From contig CAMNCV010000148.1 in assembly GCA_946534585.1 (NCBI GenBank), positions 1 to 46,432 on the forward strand: DNA of 46,432 nucleotides, in the 5' to 3' direction. The notes under the pieces are model-generated. The model saw only the letters and a program-made list of their open reading frames with translations. It ran no database searches and was not told where the DNA came from. This document shows positions 41,804 through 46,432 of this stretch, in pieces. The first letter of the stretch is position 1, and every line of letters starts with the position of its first letter. The position numbers and the translations under genes are program-made. This DNA is from an uncultured Prevotellaceae bacterium (lineage in GTDB: Bacteria; Bacteroidota; Bacteroidia; Bacteroidales; Bacteroidaceae).

Positions 41804-41956
41804 TTATTCCCAGTCGGTATTAAACCATCCCTGCTTTGCGTCCATTTCATCCGTTGTTTCTTCTGGGGCTGCAGTAACTAATGACTCTGTCAACAACTCC
41901 TGTAGTTCCTCCAAGCGCAACGCCTCCAACTTAGGTTCTATATATTCTTTTTTCAT
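41804..41956 (-). CDS. Small 50-residue protein of unknown function
   Basis: ATG 41956 to TAA 41804, preceded by AAGAAAGGA at good Shine-Dalgarno spacing. The sequence begins MKKEYIEPKLEALRLEELQE, continues LLTESLVTAAPEETTDEMDA and ends KQGWFNTDWE. It is acidic, with no signal peptide or membrane segment, and a possible amphipathic helix at 6-25. The MKKxYxxPxLExxxL...LL..S opening followed by an acidic end resembles short 'hypothetical' proteins common in Prevotella and Bacteroides (from memory, not searched). It lies 26 bp after the large Ig-like gene on the same strand and is followed by a terminator, so it is the last gene of that transcript. Confidence 0.7.
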   Translation of the reverse strand: MKKEYIEPKLEALRLEELQELLTESLVTAAPEETTDEMDAKQGWFNTDWE

Positions 41957-41982
41957 AATAGTCGTCCTTTCTTTTTATGAGT

Positions 41983-44031
41983 TTACTTTATACGTGCGCC
42001 TGCCAAGGTGAACTCACCATCGGCGGTCTCTATTACTAACTGTCCGTTCTTGAAGACTGTCCTTACACCTGTGCCGACTGTCGTCTCTGTAACGGTTGTT
42101 ACGGCTGTCGCCTCCTCTTCTGCGTCATGGAAGTTGATAGAACAACCCTTTGCTGGCACTGCTGTCTCTTCAAACAATTCGTATGGCAGATAAGCCTTGT
42201 TTGCATCAAAATTAGCACCTGTATATGACTTGAATACATTTCCACTGAGTACAAGGGCTTCCTCTAATGGTGCCAAGCCTTCTGATGTTGTCGTTGGCTT
42301 CAAGTCGTTGGAGCCGAGTGCTGTTGCAGTCTTCTGATAGTTCAGCGTAACGGTTGCATTGGGCTCTCCATAGAGTAATACGCCACTGTATGCTGGTACT
42401 ACATTACCACTGATTGGCTGTGCGTCAATATCCGTTCCGTTGACTGTGCAGGTGTAAGCCTGAGCTCCTTCTACCATTACATTCTTTTCACCAGAGTATG
42501 TAGCAAAGCCTTTTGAGTTAAGTACTACTGAGCCTTCTACTATCGTATAGTCAACTACTGCATAGAAGCATATCTGTGATACTCCGTTGTTATTGAATGT
42601 TATCTCATCTTCTACATCATTGAGGGCATATACTCGTATATCAGGCTTGGTAGCGTCTGCGAACGCCCCCATGGCTATGGATGAAGTACCGTATGTCTGT
42701 CCGCAAACTTCTGACCAATAATTCTTCTGGGATGATGCTGTGGACCGGTTCACGTAACTGTATATCGTTATACGGTTTGCAACAACACCTGCTGGTAATA
42801 ATACGCTTATCTCGCGACCGTTTGAATTCTTGATAGAGGCATATCCGCTAATAGAATTACCATTTTGTAAAGTCTTGTTACCCTCGAGTGCTTTTTTTAT
42901 CTGCAACATCCAGTCCTCATATTCTGTACCTTCATTTCCTATCAATGCAGCATTGCTGGCTCCTTCTTCGTTTTCTCCGAGCTGCATATCAGTAGTGTTG
43001 TAATAGAGCACGATACTTGAAGAACCCGCCTTTGCCTTTATTGCCTCCACAGCATGGGTCACTACCTGCGAAACTAAGGTTCCGCCACCTACCTGTGACC
43101 TTGCACTTACTGTCACATCATCATCCAATATCGTGAATGGCTTCTTATACTCTATCCACGTTGTACCGTTGTCTAAAGAATAGTATATCGTAGCCGCTGA
43201 CGTAGCGCAACTCAACTCAACCGTTCCGTTTATCTCACTGAACACTGGTGCTTCTACCGAAGATATAACCTCTATTGCCACGGTATTAGTAACAGCAGAA
43301 TTTCCTACTTGATTATTATCAGCGTCTTTCTCTACTATCACGCAATAGTAATACAGTATGCCAACAGCTGAGATATCTGGTGTATAGCTTGCAGAATTAG
43401 CACCAGAAATAGCCGTACCGCCATCTGTGCTGTTTGTTCCGTTTACAAACCACTGATATTCCAACACGTCATTGTCTTCATTTACCATTGCTACCTCAAC
43501 AGCTAACGGCGTAGCTACTGGTGTTCCCAAAGCGTAGGTAGATGACAAAGCCATATTCTCTACTACGGGACTGTTACTTGACACCTCCGTAACAGAGACA
43601 TACAAGAGTCCTGTCTCTGTATCATTAGTTATGGTGTGCGTGCCTGCTGCCACATCAGTGAGTGTATATTCACGAACTGTCACATCACCAGTGTTAGGAT
43701 TGTCAACACCAACCGAATTTTCTACAGCACTCCCATCAAACTTAAACCTATTGCTACCATTTGACGAAGTTGACTGAACAATAACGACAGTAGCTGTACC
43801 TTTATTAGTAAACGTAATCTCACTGCTGCTGTTAATCTTTAAGCCTTTAGAATACGTCACTCCACTATATTTACCAGTGTACTTCGTATTAAAACCTCCG
43901 CCTGTATTGACAGTGAAATAACCTGCCGTCGACTGCGTCACAGCACCATCCAACTTTAGCGTACATGTCTTATCCGCCCATATACACAAGGAGCATATAA
44001 CACTCACAAATAAAAGTAATAATCTTTTCAT
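41983..44031 (-). CDS. Large secreted Ig-like/adhesin-type protein
   Basis: A 682-residue protein with a signal peptide (about 1-19). An N-terminal beta region (about 20-150) resembles carbohydrate-binding or pectate-lyase-associated sandwiches (weak). Residues about 165-255 form an Ig-like repeat (LEYQWFVNGTNSTDGGTAIS, YYCVIVEKDADNN), and about 262-335 resembles the chitobiase C-terminal Fn3_7-like domain (APVFSEINGTVELSCATSAA, TIYYSLDNGTTWIEYKKPF). The C-terminus (TVFKNGQLVIETADGEFTLA, then GARIK) looks like the last strand pair of Bacteroidota sorting tails ending in N/AGxRxK. No enzyme motif was seen. It shares a transcript with the 50-residue gene. Confidence 0.72.
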   Translation of the reverse strand: MKRLLLLFVSVICSLCIWADKTCTLKLDGAVTQSTAGYFTVNTGGGFNTKYTGKYSGVTYSKGLKINSSSEITFTNKGTATVVIVQSTSSNGSNRFKFDGSAVENSVGVDNPNTGDVTVREYTLTDVAAGTHTITNDTETGLLYVSVTEVSSNSPVVENMALSSTYALGTPVATPLAVEVAMVNEDNDVLEYQWFVNGTNSTDGGTAISGANSASYTPDISAVGILYYYCVIVEKDADNNQVGNSAVTNTVAIEVISSVEAPVFSEINGTVELSCATSAATIYYSLDNGTTWIEYKKPFTILDDDVTVSARSQVGGGTLVSQVVTHAVEAIKAKAGSSSIVLYYNTTDMQLGENEEGASNAALIGNEGTEYEDWMLQIKKALEGNKTLQNGNSISGYASIKNSNGREISVLLPAGVVANRITIYSYVNRSTASSQKNYWSEVCGQTYGTSSIAMGAFADATKPDIRVYALNDVEDEITFNNNGVSQICFYAVVDYTIVEGSVVLNSKGFATYSGEKNVMVEGAQAYTCTVNGTDIDAQPISGNVVPAYSGVLLYGEPNATVTLNYQKTATALGSNDLKPTTTSEGLAPLEEALVLSGNVFKSYTGANFDANKAYLPYELFEETAVPAKGCSINFHDAEEEATAVTTVTETTVGTGVRTVFKNGQLVIETADGEFTLAGARIK

Positions 44032-44121
44032 AATATCTTAGTTTTAGTTAATTATTTATTATACTGATTAATGATATTAGTTGATTTAGAAAAATATCGT
44101 CTTCTTCACAGTTTTCAAGGG

Positions 44122-44153
44122 CAAATTTAAACATTTTTATTTTATTACGCAAA
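44122..44153 (-). promoter_or_regulatory. Promoter of the Ig-like gene
   Basis: Minus strand TTTG (44150-44153), 20 bp, TAAATTTG (44122-44129); leader of about 85 nt. Confidence 0.65.
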
Positions 44154-44361
44154 TATTTTTATAATTTTTTCAAGAAAAAAGAAAAATAAATCCCTTTTTT
44201 TAATATTGTTGGCGTACACATCCTGACTTAAACAAATAAACTTGACACGTTTTAAGGTCTAAAAAAGAAAGACATTGAAAAAGTCACAAGGTTATATTAG
44301 GATTTTCTTTTGTGGTTTCAGAAAAGTTTTTGTTTTTCACGGATAATTGAAAAATTATTCG

Positions 44362-44369
44362 TAACTTTG
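44362..44369 (+). promoter_or_regulatory. -7 promoter element of the fumarase gene
   Basis: TAACTTTG 30 bp before the ATG at 44400. TTTG occurs only at 29-bp spacing (44329-44332). Confidence 0.6.
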
Positions 44370-44399
44370 CAGTCAGAAAGACGTAAATCAAAAAACATT

Positions 44400-46022
44400 A
44401 TGGCAAACGTAGAATTTAAGTATGCGCCAATGTTTCAGCTTGGCGAGGATAAAACCGAGTATCGCCTTATATCAAAAGAAGGCGTCAGCGTGGGGGATTT
44501 CGAGGGTACCCCTATATTAAAGGTGAAGCCAGAGGCTCTTGAACTGCTTACCACACAGGCTTTTCACGACGTGAACTTCATGTTACGCCGTGAGCACAAT
44601 GAGAAGGTGGCTTCCATTCTTAATAGTCCTGAGGCTTCCGACAACGACAAGTACGTTGCCCTCACCATGTTGCGCAACGCTGAGGTTGCTTGCAAGGGGC
44701 AGTTGCCTTTCTGTCAGGATACCGGCACTGCTATCATTCATGCAGAGAAGGGACAGCAGGTATGGACAGGCTTTTGTGATGAGGAACCACTGGCAAAGGG
44801 CGTATATAACACTTATACCGAGGATAACCTGCGCTATTCGCAGAATGCTCCGCTCGATATGTATAACGAGGTTAACACTCGTTGCAACCTGCCTGCGCAA
44901 ATTGATATTGAAGCCACTCACGGCATGGAATACCGTTTCCTCTGCGTGGTAAAGGGTGGCGGTTCTGCAAACAAGACTTACCTTTATCAGGAGACGAAGG
45001 CAAGAATTCAGAACCCAGGTACGCTGGTTCCGTTCCTTGTAGAGAAGATGAAGAGCCTCGGCACAGCGGCTTGTCCTCCATATCATATTGCTTTCGTAAT
45101 CGGCGGCACATCGGCAGAAAAGAACCTCCTGACCGTGAAACTCGCCTCTACCAAGTATTATGACTCACTACCCACGACAGGTGACGAAACTGGTCGCGCC
45201 TTCCGCGATGTGGAACTGGAGAAGCAGTTGCTCGAAGAGGCAAAGAAGATAGGTTTCGGCGCACAGTTCGGCGGAACAGCCTTTGCCCATGACGTGCGCG
45301 TAGTGCGTCTGCCACGCCATGGTGCGTCATGTCCTATCGGATTGGGAGTATCATGCTCTGCCGACCGTAATATTAAGGCTAAAATCAATAAAGATGGCAT
45401 CTGGATTGAGAAGATGGACGACAAACCATACGAACTCATCCCCGAGGCACTGCGTCAGGCTGGTGAGGGCGATGCCGTACAGATAAACCTTGACCAGCCA
45501 ATTGCGGAAGTATGCAAGCAATTATCTAAATATCCCGTGTCAACGCGTGTAAGCCTTAACGGCACTATCATCGTGGCACGTGACATAGCCCATGCAAAAA
45601 TCAAGGCTCGCCTTGACGCAGGCGAAGGCATGCCTCAATATTTCAAAGACCACCCAGTACTCTACGCTGGTCCGGCAAAGACACCACAGGGGATGCCTTG
45701 CGGCTCAATGGGTCCGACTACTGCCAACCGTATGGATCCGTACACCGACGAGTTCCAGGACAACGGAGGTTCACTCATCATGATAGCCAAGGGCAACCGC
45801 ACGCAGGTGGTAACTGATGCCTGCAAGAAGCATGGAGGTTTCTATCTTGGTTCGATAGGTGGTCCGGCAGCGTTCCTTTCTTCAAACAACATCAAGAGTA
45901 TCGAGTGTGTGGAATACCCAGAACTCGGTATGGAAGCCGTATGGAAAATACGTGTAGAGAACTTCCCTGCCTTCATCCTCGTTGATGACAAGGGCAACGA
46001 CTTCTTCACGCAATTCAAATAA
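44400..46022 (+). CDS. Fumarate hydratase, class I (4Fe-4S)
   Basis: A 540-residue enzyme interconverting fumarate and malate, part of the fumarate-succinate route of anaerobic Bacteroidota. The start at 44400 ([12 protein letters not shown]) follows the promoter; the longer open frame overlaps it. It is a single-chain FumA/FumB type: alpha part with [10 protein letters not shown] and an iron-sulfur cysteine, [34 protein letters not shown]; beta part (about 350-540) with [40 protein letters not shown] and [20 protein letters not shown]. The cluster cysteines are present. Cytosolic and oxygen-sensitive by family knowledge. Confidence 0.94.
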   Translation: MANVEFKYAPMFQLGEDKTEYRLISKEGVSVGDFEGTPILKVKPEALELLTTQAFHDVNFMLRREHNEKVASILNSPEASDNDKYVALTMLRNAEVACKGQLPFCQDTGTAIIHAEKGQQVWTGFCDEEPLAKGVYNTYTEDNLRYSQNAPLDMYNEVNTRCNLPAQIDIEATHGMEYRFLCVVKGGGSANKTYLYQETKARIQNPGTLVPFLVEKMKSLGTAACPPYHIAFVIGGTSAEKNLLTVKLASTKYYDSLPTTGDETGRAFRDVELEKQLLEEAKKIGFGAQFGGTAFAHDVRVVRLPRHGASCPIGLGVSCSADRNIKAKINKDGIWIEKMDDKPYELIPEALRQAGEGDAVQINLDQPIAEVCKQLSKYPVSTRVSLNGTIIVARDIAHAKIKARLDAGEGMPQYFKDHPVLYAGPAKTPQGMPCGSMGPTTANRMDPYTDEFQDNGGSLIMIAKGNRTQVVTDACKKHGGFYLGSIGGPAAFLSSNNIKSIECVEYPELGMEAVWKIRVENFPAFILVDDKGNDFFTQFK

Positions 46023-46083
46023 TTCATTGGTGCTTAGGAGTGACTTGGCTACACGAAGTTTCACGCAATTCAAAAAGATAAGG

Positions 46084-46115
46084 CAGGGGCTGTGCTGTGA
46101 TTGGCACAGCCCCTG
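46084..46115 (+). terminator. Terminator of the fumarase gene
   Basis: CAGGGGCTGTGC / GCACAGCCCCTG, 12-bp stem, 8-nt loop, followed by TTGTTGTTTAG. Confidence 0.85.
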
Positions 46116-46172
46116 TTGTTGTTTAGTCGTTAATACTGTTTTAATGGTTTAGGGCGTTAACGATCTAAAAAT

Positions 46173-46312
46173 CCACGATAATAACGGCACTAACGATAAG
46201 AACGGCATCCACGATAATTACATTATTAACGATAAGAACGACTTTAACAAACCAAAGCTCTCAACAGCCATCAACGGCAATAACGGCATCAACGGTAATC
46301 GTGATTTAGAAG
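46173..46312. repeat. Degenerate 18-bp tandem repeats next to the rRNA operon
   Basis: Units of 18 bp start at 46173, 46191, 46209 and 46227 (consensus YMACGATAAKAACGGCAY), then more diverged AACGGCA-rich units continue to about 46308. Stop codons occur in the repeats in several frames, so this is not coding. Confidence 0.7.
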
Positions 46313-46327
46313 ATTTTTCTGGAACAC

Positions 46328-46367
46328 AAAAAAACTCTGGATTAACATTGTTGTTATCCAGAGTTTT
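46328..46367 (-). terminator. Terminator of the rRNA operon
   Basis: AAAACTCTGGAT / ATCCAGAGTTTT 12-bp stem; on the minus strand, downstream of the 5S gene, it is followed by seven T. Confidence 0.85.
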
Positions 46368-46395
46368 CTTTCCTTTCGGAGTGTTTTAAAAAGAA

Positions 46396-46432
46396 GGCGG
46401 TGTCCTACTCTCCCACATTGCATTGCAGTACC
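46396..46432 (-). rRNA. rrf: 5S ribosomal RNA, 3' end only
   Basis: The last 37 bases match, on the minus strand, the conserved 3' part of Bacteroidota 5S rRNA (GTACTGCAATGC, then GTGGGAGAGTAGGACACCGCC). The remaining approximately 75 bases and presumably 23S and 16S lie beyond the window edge. The 3' end is placed near 46396 from the GGCGG pairing end. Confidence 0.88.

Larger units (their letters stand above)
44032..44399. other. Divergent promoter region
   Basis: A very AT-rich spacer between the Ig-like gene and fumarase. It holds the two promoters listed separately and no gene that can be supported. Confidence 0.6.

Overview
The window looks like a chromosomal segment of a gut or rumen Bacteroidota, most likely Prevotellaceae (Prevotella/Segatella type). 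This rests on the promoters (about 18 sites match TAnnTTTG, many with TTTG 19-20 bp upstream), the class of secreted glycan enzymes, the EF-G2 paralogue, class II XylA, the M16, M6 and FISUMP-type secreted proteins, and the 'EYVDLGLSxKWA' proteins. The species call is inference.

Layout. 1-7000: a pectin/galactan-type glycosidase cluster on the minus strand: 5' end of a GH28, then GH97, GH43 and GH35. No SusC/SusD pair lies in the window. 7100-10600: a receiver-less OmpR/PhoB-type regulator followed by a TonB-dependent receptor whose promoter carries three 11-bp-phased direct repeats. 10800-14500: exported-looking NUDIX, TrmH-type rRNA methylase overlapping an HD protein, monofunctional HisI, and a secreted FISUMP-like protein. 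14660-22770: EF-G2, then a minus-strand run ligA / YncE-like beta-propeller / THUMP-like methyltransferase / short ComEC. 23300-24720: infC-rpmI-rplT. 24950-30520: GH28-GH105 fusion, OmpA-type lipoprotein, M6 protease with dockerin-like repeats. 30700-35590: DUF4301 protein and an M16 protease, divergent. 35700-39750: xylA, a broken four-helix-bundle gene inside a small inverted-repeat-bounded element, xylB, nadD. 39800-44030: a second FISUMP-like protein, a 50-residue peptide gene and a large Ig-like secreted protein. 44400-46020: class I fumarase. 46330-46432: terminator and 3' end of a 5S rRNA gene, i.e. the end of an rRNA operon on the minus strand.

How the genes fit together. The GH28, GH35, GH43, GH97 and GH105 activities suit stepwise removal of pectin backbone and side chains. 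Released pentoses could enter through XylA/XylB, and fumarase serves the fumarate/succinate route typical of the group. The rest is housekeeping (translation, DNA ligase, NAD synthesis, envelope).

The most unusual content is non-coding: three arrays of one 22-bp repeat family whose units contain inverted GTAATC/GATTAC; a roughly 529-bp element with 37-bp imperfect terminal inverted repeats that sits exactly between xylB and xylA; simple-sequence words translated inside the GH35 gene; a dispersed 52-bp element; a duplicated hairpin-plus-promoter module; and an 18-bp degenerate repeat next to the rRNA operon.
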